Positions 47,471-59,254 of a stretch of DNA of 64,000 nt are shown piece after piece; position 1 is the stretch's first letter, and each line of letters starts with the position of its first letter. Under the pieces are notes generated by a model that saw only the letters and a program-made list of their open reading frames with translations, was not told the origin of the DNA and ran no database searches. The position numbers and the translations under genes were made by a program. Source of the stretch: Pampus argenteus (Eukaryota; Chordata; Actinopteri; Scombriformes; Stromateidae). Location: assembly GCA_036937835.1 (NCBI GenBank), contig CM072879.1, positions 6,318,501 to 6,382,500 of the forward strand. The letters run 5' to 3'.

Positions 47471-50400
47471 CTCAATTAAATGTGTGTGCTCCAGAAGTCA
47501 TCTGCTTCTATTCATTTAAAGCAGTGTGATCTGGGCCTGAACTGGCAACCCTGACAGAGAAATTAGTGCCTGGCAACTCTTGACATGGTGCTCAACTCCT
47601 CCAAAAGCCTCATCAGTCACCAGCGAGACAGGAAGCAGATAGAAACAGGAAGCAAGACCAGAGTGGAGACAAATGACAGACAAGCTTGTTGGGTAATCTG
47701 ACACCGTTTGATTGGACTGTTCTCTCTTCCTCCCGCTCTTGTCCTGATAGGAGATACAGACACATCAGTTGAGATTCACTCTGTCCTCCTTTGCTATCTG
47801 ATGGTTGTGCTCATTGGTTCAAAATGCTATAATTACGATCTCATATGAATCTATTTGTCCCTCTATTAGGGGGAACTCTCAGAAGGCACAGCGAGAAAAC
47901 AGAGACTGGATAATGAGAGGAGAGACCATTAAAATGCTTGAGGCTCCTAACATGATAAATTATACAGCGCATGCAAGACATACTTAAATTCTACTTGCTG
48001 CCCGCTCATCCCAGCCAATACACTTAGGCCTGTAATGCATGGTTAATGGGAGGACTGGGAATATGTTGAGAGACAAGAAGTTTGTCTTGAAAGTAGGCAC
48101 TTCAAAACACATGTGGTTGGAAATATATGCTTTTAGTGCAGAGAGGTCAGTGGCTCAGGGTTCATGTATCATGTGAAATACATGGCAGAATGTAAATTAT
48201 GCAGCTTTACTTGCTTGTGGAGGAATCAGTGGATGGTTTAGTCAATGTGAAGCTCACACTGTTCCAGAGACTAAAGAACAAATGAAGAAAAATGATGCAC
48301 CGATGTCAAATATTATCAGGCGCTTTGTGGCTGGACCAAGGTTGTATTTTGGAGGAACGCACCGATTGTGGATGGTACAGTATTGGTCGCACCTGTAGCG
48401 TATCTGGTATATCTGAGTCCAACTCAATATCTCATTACTGTTGGTGTGAATGGGTTGAGCAGAGGCGATGGTTTGTGTGTCTTGACGATACGCCAGAGTA
48501 CATACGGCAAAAGGCCAGCGCTTCTTTCTGATATTAAGTATTGATTTCGAAAGATTGATCTAAACAGCGGCCGTATTAAAAGAGCACTGAGAGAGAACCA
48601 GTCGAGCAGAAAAAACATCGGAGGAGATAAAAAAAAAAAAGAAAGAAAATTAGGAAAAGCTGCTGATACCTGTGTATGTGCAAGCGCCTATGGCAAAATA
48701 GATGGGAATTAAAGGGTGAGAACAAAGAGAGAAATGGAAGGAGAAAGTCAGTCATGTAGAGGAATGCTCCAGACTTGAGGAGGTGACACTAATTGGGGTG
48801 TCGACAGCGTGAGCTTGAGAAAGATCCTCATCTTTTAGTTGAGCTGGATTGAGGAAATGTTCACACGGCTGTGGCAGATGTGTCAGGAATGTTTGTTTTA
48901 GTGTCAAATCTTCACCGTGCTCATGTAGGAGAGATGCTCTCAATGTTAACAAGACAGAATGGAAGAAGAGCTAAGGATAAATGTCAAGAGATGGGAGTTG
49001 TTTTTTCATGTAGTATTGCTATTATCTTTTGAAATATGTCTTTGCTCTGTGCTCATGTTCCATTTAGTTTAAAGTTTTAACACCAGGACTACGAGACTTA
49101 CCTTACCAGACAGCAAGGAGGCCCGGACACGTAACCGGCCAGTAGGAATTGCTAGTAAGAAGTGCAGGATCCCTCACCAGCTTCCCATCCACAAACACTG
49201 TTTATCTGTTTAGCACTGTGTTTTACACTGTCTATTGTAAGTATTTTGTCCCTTGGACCACCCAGATGCAGCTGGCTGTAACTGTTCAGGAGGGAAAGGA
49301 TGTTATTTATGCATTTAAGCAACATACACACACACACACTCATACACACACACACTCACACACTGCTCAGTAATGTGCAAACCTGAACCAGCAACTGTCC
49401 TGTCAACATGTTTTTTTTTTTCATCTTGTCGTCAACACGAGAAAGAGAAATGGGGTTGCAGAAGTTACTCATAGTTCAGCTCCAGAATTTAGTTTGGAGA
49501 AAGGTGTACATGTGTATATGTGTATATGTACTGTAGAAACAAGCATCTAGCTGTGCATGTGGTGGTATGTGAAAGAGCCGGACATTTTGAGCACAGGGAC
49601 AGAACAGACTTTGGTGTATAATGTGCTTGTGGGGTTTATATGTGCACACATACCTCAGGGACTGTATGATATATGGCTGGGCTTTTTAGTAGTTCAGTAT
49701 TTTCTATCTATGCCTATAGATGATCCATGGAAGTGCTTTGTATGTGTGTGTGTTAGTGTGTGTCTGTGAGCAGGGAGCGTGCGTACATGCTGTCCTTGGG
49801 GAGAAGATCTAGCTATGCGGGTCAGGGTGGCTGTGATCTGAATGGAGAGCATTAATATTTAAACACAGGCTCCTGAGGGAAAGAGACTGTAAATGATTCA
49901 TGATTTATACTGTGGGCTCTCAGCTGCAAAGGCTGGAGCTCCGTAAAGATTCACTGATTCCTCCCTGCTTATGTGCCCCGATCCGTCCTCCTGTCTTCTT
50001 CACTTGCTTTACTTGATTATTATTATTACATATATATATATATTTCTTTTTCACATTTCCCATCATTCTTTTTCAACTTTTTGAGCACTTTTGCCCTCAA
50101 CATGTTCTTCAGTGCATCGTGTCTGCCAAAGTTGCAAGAAACTAACTTAGGATATTGATTTTAGACTATAGGCAGTGAAGTGTCATATATGGGAGAGAGG
50201 TACAATCATTTAGGCAGCAAAACAGTGGGCACCGTTGCATTATAGATGTTATTGATGGCCACAGTACAGAAAATCTCCTTATTATGTGAACTTTTACACC
50301 TCATTAAAGTCAAACCAAAAAATGAAATCCCTTCACATTTTGTGAAAGGGGAGGAAAAAACTATAATGATACTGCGGCTATTGTAAATTTTTCAAAAATG

Positions 50401-50859
50401 TATAAAACCATTTTTGGTTTGGCTTCAAGCCTCTGTGTAGGTGATTCCCATGGCAACCAATAACTGATGAGGGCTAGCTTTGCTTGGAGACGTGCCATCA
50501 TAGCCTCACATAGCCTATACATTTTGATGTGTTTTCCCCCATTTGCTTTACACTGTATGTACCATTTACAATATTCAACATTTGGGAAGACCTGACGTGC
50601 CGGCAAGTTTGTATTCCACTCAGAAAAAAGGTTAGCTTGCAAATGTGACATGAAAAAATACAATGTGTCGTTTTGATTAAAAGGAATTCACAGGGCGGGG
50701 TGGATCTTGTCCCCTGTGTGCAATAAATCAGAAGTGGGATATTTTTAATCTTCTTGGCATTCAACAATACAGCCTTATTTTATTAATAGCTGGCCAGCAT
50801 AATGCTTTAATGGTGTTAAACTCCCCACTCAACACCACAACTCCAATCCCTCCTGGTGT
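47471..50859. other. Non-coding stretch
   Basis: No gene recognised. An interrupted CA run lies at 49325-49367 and a TA run at 50028-50043. A short open frame at 48292-48531 is Cys/Trp-rich, without a known pattern. A unique-looking piece at 49845-49960 (AGCATTAATATTTAAACACA onwards) could be constrained. Confidence 0.5.
49325..49367. repeat. Interrupted (CA)n microsatellite
   Basis: CA units with CT and TACA interruptions. Confidence 0.9.
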
Positions 50860-51350
50860 CAGTGTAGTGGCGCCTGTCTGTTCACCAGGAGAGAGATGGA
50901 TTGAGAAAGATACAGGAAACTGTGTGCTGGAAAGAGAGGGAGAGAATAAGAAATAGATGCATGGACAGACAGGTTTGAAGTGGCAGCAGTCAGCCCTGAT
51001 GGAGACTGATGGGAGAATGAGCAGATAAGAGCGGAGAAGGTGGAAGAGAGGCTGCCTTCGTGAGATGCGACGCTTGCTGAAAAGCTGGAAAGATAGATGG
51101 AGAGAAGGGCCACAGGAAAGTGAATCAGGGCTCGACAGAAATGATGAGCACCGAGCATGCATCAGTTACAAAATGGAGGGGAGAGGGGAGAAGAGGAAGG
51201 AGAGAGAATGTGGCAAAGAGAGATTTATGGAAAGAGGAAATTAGAGAGAGAAAGAGGGGGCGTGGGGGGTGTGGAAGAGTGGAATATGTAATGGAGGAGA
51301 GGAGGGCGTTCAGTGACTGCGTTGCATTTGTGGAGCGAAGACCAAGAAAC
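50860..51350 (-). repeat. Long purine-rich tract (minus strand pyrimidine-rich)
   Basis: The plus strand is strongly A/G-biased with GGAGAG, AGAGAG and GAAGAGG words for about 490 bases. It explains the overlapping open frames on both strands here, none of which shows protein features. Confidence 0.7.
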
Positions 51351-51689
51351 AAGAGATGGGTTAGATTCCCACTGTGCTTCCATATGCACTTTACTCATCA
51401 ACCACAGCCTCTTAAGTCTATAGGAGCTGAGAGCCACAACAATTATCATCCAACCCTCACTCACTGCAGCAGTATCCGACACAGCTTACTGCCTAGAAGG
51501 ATCTTATCCTTCGATTCATCCTAGTTTTGTGACATAAATTGTGATGCGTTAAGTGAAAATGTCAGAATGACATGAGTGTTCGATACCGGTCGGATGTCCA
51601 GAAATATCAGTGCATGACAACCAAAGATATGTCACAGCACTCCCACACAGAAGACACAGGTTTTCATTTTTAGTTAGTGGATTAGCTTT
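51351..51689. other. Non-coding stretch
   Basis: No gene, repeat or RNA recognised. Confidence 0.5.
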
Positions 51690-52240
51690 GTGACTCAATG
51701 ATTATCCTTGTTGTCTGTGTCTTCAGTCAACATTACATATGCGTCACTTTATTGCAGCCTTCACTGTCGCATCTTATTCAAGATGAGCCCATTCCTGGAA
51801 GATACGGTGATTTCTCATCCATGTGGGCTTTTTCTAGCATGGTTTCATGTCAAAGCATCCTATTTATTTGCTTCCAGCCACCTCATTTGCATTATTTAGG
51901 TTCGCTCGTGGAAACATAGATATTACTGTTCTGACAAGGCATTTCGAACATGCTTCTTTTCATTATTTTCTATGGAGAAACACGCTCAGATGATTGGCTC
52001 TTCCCTCTGCCAAAGCAAGACTCGGTGGGTTTTTTATCAGTGTGCCATAAGTCAGAGTTTCTCTCCTTCTTTGCAGGGAAGAAAAATACAAGCATCAAGA
52101 ATTCTATACAGTTTACCATGAGGCTCATCACCACCTAAAGGGGTAATTAATTCCATTATTTTAATGATATGGTAATGCTAATGATGATTTCACTCAAGGT
52201 AAACACTGAGTGGTGTTTGTAGTCCCCACCTGGAAAGAAG
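51690..52240. promoter_or_regulatory. Candidate conserved enhancer-like block
   Basis: Repeat-free for 550 bases. Contains a perfect reverse octamer ATTTGCAT (51885-51892) within CCTCATTTGCATTATTTAGG, the word CAGATGATTGGCTC, and at the right end GGGGTAATTAATTCCATTAT then TTTAATGATATGGTAATGCT. A splice-acceptor-like site and short open frame lie inside (52077-52142). The look is that of a developmental conserved non-coding element or an alternatively used exon with flanks. Confidence 0.4.
52077..52142 (+). other. Candidate 66-base exon, product unknown
   Basis: Preceded by a textbook acceptor (TTTCTCTCCTTCTTTGCAG, AG at 52075-52076) and followed by AAAGG then GTAATT (GT at 52143-52144). Length 66 is divisible by three. 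Only one frame is open across it, reading EEKYKHQEFYTVYHEAHHHL then K. Both other frames stop. I do not recognise the peptide, and AG/GT pairs of this quality also occur by chance. Confidence 0.2.
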
Positions 52241-53382
52241 CTCTTCTTAAGTCTGCCCCTGCAGGCCTGTAGAAAGCTTAGGCTCTTTCAAACCTGTGAG
52301 CGGAATCACACAAATGCATCTTAAAGCTACATGTTCCATGTGTTATGGGGCCACACATGGTATGAGGTAACCTTTTGAAAACTTTTTGAACAGACAGACA
52401 GGGTCGTAAAATTCGGTTATTTTAATTTTCCCTTTTTCAATAATTAATATACAAAACAAGTTTATAGATTATGCTTTTGTGGAGGGCATGGAGAGAAAAT
52501 ATGAAAGATGATACTGTGTGGTCACTTTTCTTGTATGTTAAAATGTACTGAAGTAGCATATCACATGACATTGTTAAAACTACCAGTACAAAAAAAAAAA
52601 AAAAATTATATGCAGTTACATGAATAATAATTTTCACTTATATCTTGGAATGTTTGATTTGAAAGATAACTTAATTATAACTTATTCTAATTATCTCTTA
52701 ACTCCTGCTGTTCTTTCATCTGATTGTTATTTGGGATGTTTTGAACTCCTTTTATTCTCAAAAATCATGTAACATAGTATAACGTCAAATTGGGGTGAAT
52801 TGTCACAGTTAGCTCAAATTATGGCATTATGATAAAACTGGTCATTCTGCTTGTAAATTGATGTAAATGTCAATGCTTTAACCCTACTTGAAACCCTGAA
52901 CCTTGTGTTTTCCTATTTAAAAACAGCACTGTCTTATAGCGTCTTATCTATTATTGATATTCAATTCTCACACGTTGTTAAGAGAAAATTATAATTACAT
53001 ATTGCCACCTATATGCATCCTACGTGTCTCAACGCCCTTGCAATACATTATTATTTTTCATTACATAAATGTCTCAAGGTTGCACTGCTCTATCTGTTGA
53101 GAATGCTTATTTGAGTTTCCTGTTGTCATCTGGTCTTGTTCTTAGTAACTGTTATGAATTAATATTAAGGAAACTGCTCAGCAACTTTGAAAATGTTAAT
53201 TTCAGGAAATCCATCTGGACAGGCATTAAAACCCCACAGGCACCAACATGATGCAGAATTCATAATGGTGCTATTTTCTGTCTATCTAATGGTGTGAATA
53301 ACACTTTGAGGAATGCTATCATAATGTAAAGAGAGACTGATCAATATACTGTCAGCTGGAAAAAAAAAAACATGCACAGCTG

Positions 53383-53384
<2 letters not shown>
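52241..53384. other. AT-rich non-coding stretch
   Basis: No gene seen. A run of A at 52591-52606. Confidence 0.6.

Positions 53385-53430
<46 letters not shown>
53385..53430. repeat. (TG)23 microsatellite
   Basis: Perfect TG run of 46 bases, the longest perfect one in the window; likely polymorphic. Confidence 0.97.
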
Positions 53431-53431
<1 letters not shown>

Positions 53432-53994
53432 AGTGTTGCCATCTCTAAAAAACACCACTGACGTGCAAAGCAAAGAGCATCTCAGTGGGTACATGTGCAA
53501 ATAATATTAATGAGTAGCAATTTATTACAAGAAAATAACACATACACACATTTGGGGACACAAAGGCTCTGTCGTGTTGATAGTTAACACCCACATTTTG
53601 TTCAGATCCATATTCCACAGATAAGGGACTCAAGTTTCAGAAAGAGAAAAGTTTTGCACCTTCATCATCGCTACAGGCTGCAACTAGACACCCTCCTCTG
53701 TGATTAATGACTCTCTATGAATAGAACACACGCCGTTAAAACATTTGATTGATGCTTTGACGATTGCCAAGCGTCTCTGCATACATCATTTCAGCTTTTC
53801 ATTCTCTTTTTTTTTCAGAATCGAAATGGGGGAAGAGAGCAGGAGGTGAACAAAAATTACATGAGGGGAAATGGAAATGGCCGTGTGAGCGTCACTAGAC
53901 GTAGGCAGCAGACGGAAATTGGCAGGACGAAAAGGTAACAAAAAGAGTAGAATCATGGAGTTACCAAGTATTGCAATGGCTATAAGTACAGATT
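53431..53994. other. Non-coding stretch
   Basis: No gene or repeat recognised. Confidence 0.55.
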
Positions 53995-54135
53995 CCCTGG
54001 TTTTATGTTGCGACAACGCTGTGGTTAAGGTCTGGTTTAGGCACAAAAACCACCTGGTTAGGGTTAGGAAAAGATAATAGTTTGGATTAAAATGTGGTAA
54101 AATACAATAAGTGTAATACTTAACCCTAACCCTAC
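53995..54135 (+). mobile_element. Dispersed teleost repeat fragment
   Basis: Words TCTGGTTTAGGCACAAAAAC, CACCTGGTTAGGGTTAGGAA and TAGTTTGGATTAAAATGTGG resemble a widespread teleost repeat in which GGTTTAGGCAACAAAAACC and GGTTAGGGTTAGG-type units recur. The TTAACCCTAACCC at 54120-54132 is part of it and not a telomere. Confidence 0.5.
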
Positions 54136-54476
54136 TTTTGGCGTTGAATCTCATTCCTGTGTCAACAGTCTGTAAATGATTGTACTGGTTCTGTATCTGT
54201 AGCCAGTGCCATTCATTTATTCATTTTGCCTTCTGTCTGTACTTTTCTTTGGTGTTGAAGTGGAAGGAAAGCAAATTAAGCATCTTTAGACCATCAGTTA
54301 AAGGTTTGATTGTTTGGCTTGACGCTACAAGCAGTGTGATTATGGTGAGCATGAGCTGGCTGAGCTGAAGAAGGACACTAATGGGCACACTCCGTGGTCG
54401 TGATTCCCAAACGCGATTGAGACCTTAAACAAGGCAAATGTTTACTGAATTAATAAATCGAGCGAGAAGTAGGTTC
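54136..54476. other. Non-coding stretch
   Basis: No gene or repeat recognised. Confidence 0.5.
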
Positions 54477-54602
54477 ATTTTCTTATAGACTTCTGTACAA
54501 TCTGACTTATTTTTGCAGCCAGTGGAGTCGCCCCCTGATGGCCATTAGAAAGAATGCAGGTTTAAGGCACTTTCACATGGCTTCACTTTTCAGACCCGGA
54601 GA
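54477..54602 (+). mobile_element. Dispersed teleost repeat fragment
   Basis: Contains TATAGACTTCTGTACAATCT, TTTTTGCAGCCAGTGGAGTC, GCCCCCTGATGGCCATTAGA, AAGAATGCAGGTTTAAGGCA and CTTCACTTTTCAGACCCGGA. I know this exact order from a very frequent teleost repeat. Carries a CTCF-like core on the minus strand (54529-54542). Non-coding; family not assigned. Confidence 0.7.
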
Positions 54603-55151
54603 TACCCGCTTTCACCCCAAACTTCTTACATTTCTCCCCACGGCTGACACCTTTCCTAGGCCTGACCCTACCCTACCTGTGTGTGTTTGTGTGTGATATC
54701 GTGTTGTGTTCAGAGTATCTGCTCCCTGGCACCTGGTTCCGTCTATAATTGATGGGCAGGGCCAGAGGACATGTTGCCGCCACTCCACACAGCCAGAGTG
54801 TGACAAGGCCACACAGAGTGACAGGGCAACATGTCGCTTCCTCACTCCATCTACATTCGACACACACTTCACACATTCCTGCACTTCTGGGACAGGCAAG
54901 TCACACTGGGAAATGGAGGTAAGCATAAAGGGGGGATTGAGGGAGCAGCAGGGCTGAGGTGGAAAAAGTTAGTCGAAAAACATCGTCTTTTATTTCCAGC
55001 TTCCTAAAATATCATGCTATTTATAGTGTGTGTGTGTGTGTGAGTGAGAGAGAGTAAGGTGAATTGTAATTTAAAAGATAGAGTATTGAAAATTGCCTCC
55101 ATGCCTGATGTACACACACATGCAGATATATAGCTGTAAAAGAGTCAATAT

Positions 55152-55154
<3 letters not shown>

Positions 55155-55188
<34 letters not shown>
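55155..55188. repeat. (CA)17 microsatellite
   Basis: Perfect CA run, then TATATATG and more short CA runs to 55262. Confidence 0.95.
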
Positions 55189-55195
<7 letters not shown>

Positions 55196-56302
55196 GCAGA
55201 GTGCACACACACACATTTTCCACTACACCCACATGCTGTACACACATGTGCACACACACATACAGTAACATAAAATCACAATCTACAGAGTAATGCTGAT
55301 GATGAGGCTGTTTTCCAGCGTCTCCCAGCTGTTATTGGTGTAATAATGAGAGCATGGCACCTGTTCAGCATTAAGAAGCACATCACTCTGTCTGGCCTGT
55401 CTCCTGTTTACCCTCTCACAACGTTTGCTATGATGCTCCATGACGGAGCTGAGAAAGACTTATATGTATATTTTCTAACTCCCTGTTACTGGCTTTTTGC
55501 TTCCAACCCAAAGCATTTAGGACACGATTGATCTTTAAGACATGAGCAAACATCATAGAAGCACTGAAAGCTCTGCTGGGTTTTGTGTATCTACAATATG
55601 CTGGGAGGTGAATATACTTACCTTCATGTATCTGTTAGCTTCTCTGCATCCTGAGGACTGAGAAGCACCAGCTTAAGGAAATGCAGTTTTTTTTTTTGTT
55701 GGGGAAAAAAAATGATGCAATAGAAACACCATCTTACTGTCATCCACCTTGAATGTCTTTTTTTTTTTTCCTTTTTTTCTGCCCCGATGATTAATTAGAT
55801 TCACAGCTAGTATTTAAAGCATCATTACTCAGAGGCACAGGAAACAACAGATAGTTGACTGCCAATGCAAGGTGTTAAAGCTTTATTTCACCACGGAGGT
55901 ATAATGCTAATTGTCACCATTACAGTTATCACAAACGCTAGTTGTTGACATCATGACAGACGCCCTTCTGCATTTATCAACATCTCAAAGGCCCAAAGCA
56001 ACAGAAGTAAAGAGCTCCTTTGACCTGTTTTCTCTCAGCTGGAGCAAGATGTTAAACACAGAACCTGAGGCAGAGTAGACAACGGAGATGATGCCATTCG
56101 CTTCGTTCCCCACCTGTATGATGTATAGACCGAAATATCACACACCTTAAAGAATTGAGAGCTGAAAGGTGTTAGAGTGTATTTAAAGGATATTAATACA
56201 CTTAATGTGTTAGAGATATAGCAGATCGGGTGAATGAACTCACAGCATGTATAGACAATGTATTTCTTTCTTCTAAGCTTTAGTGTGACTGTCTGTGCTG
56301 CT

Positions 56303-56323
56303 TATATATATATATATATATAT
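56303..56323. repeat. (TA)n microsatellite
   Basis: About 10 TA units. Confidence 0.95.
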
Positions 56324-57040
56324 GCTTTTGACTCCAGTGCTGTAAGTGACTGACATTCGCAACCAAAAGGCCATTTGAAGAAGTCCAGAGCTTGTACTTC
56401 GCTACACTGCCACTACCGAACATCACGCGGCACAGATAATGACGGTGTAGGGACTGTGTTTGAGTGATAGGGAGTAAAGTGAAGTCGAAGGTAGATTTGC
56501 CTCTCATTTGAATGAGATAGCAAGGGCATGTCCATGGACAGCAAGGATATCGAGGGGCTGTCATGCTCTCCCCTGAGAGAGACAATAGCGAGAAGACCTG
56601 CTGTAGTAATTCGCTTTATAGACAGAAAACAACAATAAAAAATAAATAATCCAACATGTACGTGAACAAACATCTGAGAAAGAAAGATGCTGACATTGCC
56701 AAACGGGCGCACTTCATAAGAAAACGGAACAAGATCCAATCAACGTGGACAACAAGCTGCAAGGTGTTTATAGAATGAATGGGTCACCAGACAAGGCAAA
56801 AGCGCCGGTCATCAGGCATCACTCAGGATTGGACAAGCACCAGTGATGCCATCTCCTGGGAGCAGTGTAGCTTTGAGCTTTGCAAAGATGGCAGAGGACT
56901 TGAAGGCTTATATGAAACGTATGACGGTTGAAATCTCAAAACATTCAATTACTACTCTGACAATAATATGTATGAATTTGAAACAAAAATGTTGACTGTT
57001 GAGAATAATTTGTTACCAATGAAGAACATTTAAGAAACCA

Positions 57041-57480
57041 TTGAATGTTGTAGCTGTATGTAGCTCTGGGAAGGGTGTGGTTTTTAAGTTTACTGGATAC
57101 ATATTGACTTATATGAATAGGGGCGTGGCTCTGTATGTGGATCAAAGCTTCAATTATAAGTTAGTGGAAAGTGTGACAACTACTAATGGTGTGCTGGAAT
57201 GTATTACCATAGAAATCTGTACGGGGAAAAGATAAAATGGTTAGCTGTGTATATAAAGCATGTGGAGTGGAGGGGATGTTTGACGAGACAAATCAGACGT
57301 TTATATTTATTTGTGGGGATTTCAATATAGATTTGTTAAATCCCAAACAAGCACAAAATGACGTTGTGAGTTTTTTGACATCATGTATATGTATGAGTTG
57401 ATATCCAGTGGTCTCTAGACCAAGTAAAATATCCACCATATTCAAGACAGTCTCACAGTTTTCAATTAATGATTTCAAAA
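57041..57480 (+). pseudogene. LINE endonuclease-domain remnant
   Basis: The frame from 57041 contains RGVALYVDQSFNYKLVESVT and LECITIEI. After frameshifts near 57235 and 57300 it continues FIFICGDFNIDLLNP (57303-57347), NDVVSFLTS, a stop, then YPVVSRPSKIST. The order GVALYVD, ECITIEI, CGDFNIDLLNP and a Pro-Thr-Arg-Pro-like motif is that of an apurinic/apyrimidinic-type endonuclease of a fish non-LTR retrotransposon. The Asp and Asn of GDFN are catalytic in this fold. No reverse transcriptase follows, so the insertion is truncated on both sides or only this piece survives. The clade cannot be fixed from this part. Confidence 0.8.
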
Positions 57481-57989
57481 CACACTTTGGAAGTGAAAAT
57501 AATCAAGCTAGAAAACTTATATTTCCGTAGCTATATATTTTAACAGAAAAATACATAATAGAAAAACTCTTATCAAAGTGAAGATGATGGAAAAATGTTG
57601 GTGGGAAATGAGTGAAAAGTATCAGCTAAGGTGTTTAATAATAAAAATATATGGATGTATATAAGTCGGATGCTCTAGGAGAGTAAAGGGGTAAAGTGGT
57701 TTTTAGACTAGACATGAATATATCTTGTTATTTCTGCAGCCGCACTGGACAAATAATTTCAAACCAATTTAAACAGAGCAGAGTACTGGGGCCATATTCC
57801 GCTTTCTGATTGGGAATATAAATCCACGATTCAGTAACGGCAAGTATCATTGTGCCTCAGCACATCTGGGGAAATCAGAAGCATCAGCAGACTGCACACT
57901 GTGGCATGGCCTCAATCTACCACGTCTGGATAGTGCAGGCACATTAAATCAGATGGAGGGGGATAGACCGGCTTATGCAGCAGAACAAC
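57481..57989. other. Non-coding stretch
   Basis: AT-rich; may include further unrecognisable LINE-derived sequence up to about 57640. No gene. Confidence 0.5.
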
Positions 57990-58200
57990 TCCCCCCATCG
58001 GCTAACAAGAGATCCCCCACAACGCAATTAGAAAGTCACACTGAGAGAAACGACGAAGATGGCTGTTGTTTCCACGGCGAGACGAGAGAAGGGTGCAGGT
58101 GGAGGAGAAGACAACGTGTCTACTGCGGGAACACCAGCGTGTTGCTGCGTGTCTGCAGCGTGAAGACAGTGTGAGGAGGAGAAAAATGGTGAAGTACCAC
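57990..58200 (+). other. CpG-retaining segment with a 34-codon open frame
   Basis: CpG words are dense (AACGACGAAG, CCACGGCGAGACGAG, CTGCGGGAACACCAGCGTG). An ATG at 58059 in good context (GACGAAGATGG) opens a frame MAVVSTARREKGAGGGEDNV and onward, to a TGA at 58161. It could be a 5' exon or an upstream frame of an unseen transcript, a small unmethylated island, or chance. No TATA or clear donor is visible. Confidence 0.2.
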
Positions 58201-59215
58201 ATCTGGAGCAACCTGTGTATGTGTTATAACAAGCTTAGGGATGTTGAATGAGCTTAATGTAGCATGCAAGAGCAAACAAGGAGAACCGGAGTAAGTAGAG
58301 AGTAGAGAAGTTTTTCAAGCAGGCCTCCTGTAAAGAAAGCTTTTGCTCTTCACGCAGTGTTTGCAGGCTCTTCTATTTTGGCTCCGCACGACGAAAAAGA
58401 TGAAAGGCAAAAAAAAAAAAAGTACGTCACACCGCAGGATATGCATTTCAATCCCATACTGAGTGTTACTTACGCAACGAGAGTGTAATGTTCCTTATCA
58501 AGTCAAGCACCATGTTATTGCTATTAGTCAAGAGGAGAGAGGAGAAGGGTGTATGATACATAGACAGTCACAGGACCATGCTGTGCGGCAGACTCTGAGA
58601 GCACAATCAGTCAGCGGGGGGGTTAATTACAGGAGCGGCGCCGCCCATACATCCAGTCGTACCTCAGACACTCCTCCTCTGTTAGTCCTCTCGCTCCGTT
58701 TGGCCTCTTTACACACAAACGATACACATGATCAGAGTGTTCCCATGAGATGGCACGCTTTTTTTTAGGTGAGGATAAATCTGCACTTTAAAATGTTTTT
58801 TTTTCTTTGCAACAGAAAGGAGAGAGCTTTATGTGTCGGTTTTCATTTGGAAAGTTGAAAGTTTCAGCTCGTAATGCGTTTTTGAAGCATGTGGTCGGCG
58901 TATCTCTCTCCAGGTGATGGTGTTGCTAAAAACAGGCTTGGTTCCGCTCTGTCCAGAAGCATCAATCTCTCCATTCGTTCTTTCTCCTCTATGGCACGTT
59001 CACCTCTTCTCTTTCGTGTCTTTCTTCTGTCCGTCTATCTATCTCGGCTCTATTTTTTGTTCTCGGTTTCATCCTCCCTGTGTTCCACCATAATCTTCCC
59101 CCAGAAACCGTTCCAGGGCTCTTTTGTAAAAGGAGCACAAGTACATGAATTTTACATGGGTTGCACACAGTCCTCTGTCAATACTCCCACTGACCACAGC
59201 AGGTTCGCAACACAC

Positions 59216-59254
<39 letters not shown>

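Larger units (their letters stand above)
54603..57040. other. Non-coding stretch with microsatellites
   Basis: No gene recognised. TG run at 55027-55042, CA run at 55155-55188, T runs at 55687-55699 and 55758-55777, TA run at 56303-56323. Sequence between 56740 and 56940 is mixed and might be repeat-derived, but I cannot place it. Confidence 0.5.

Noticed and set aside
48292..48531. Cys/Trp-rich 79-codon frame
   Set aside because: Looked protein-like at first, but no known motif, no flanking splice signals, and normal chance length.
51120..51524. Arg/Glu-rich 134-codon open frame and overlapping frames on the other strand
   Set aside because: Purine-rich tract gives few stops on both strands; no recognisable motif.
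54120..54132. TTAACCCTAACCC telomere-like word
   Set aside because: Only two units and part of a dispersed repeat; not an interstitial telomere.
56525..56545. GTCCATGGACAGC resembling the right half of a REST/NRSE site
   Set aside because: The left half (TTCAGCACC) is not present; most of the match comes from a small palindrome.
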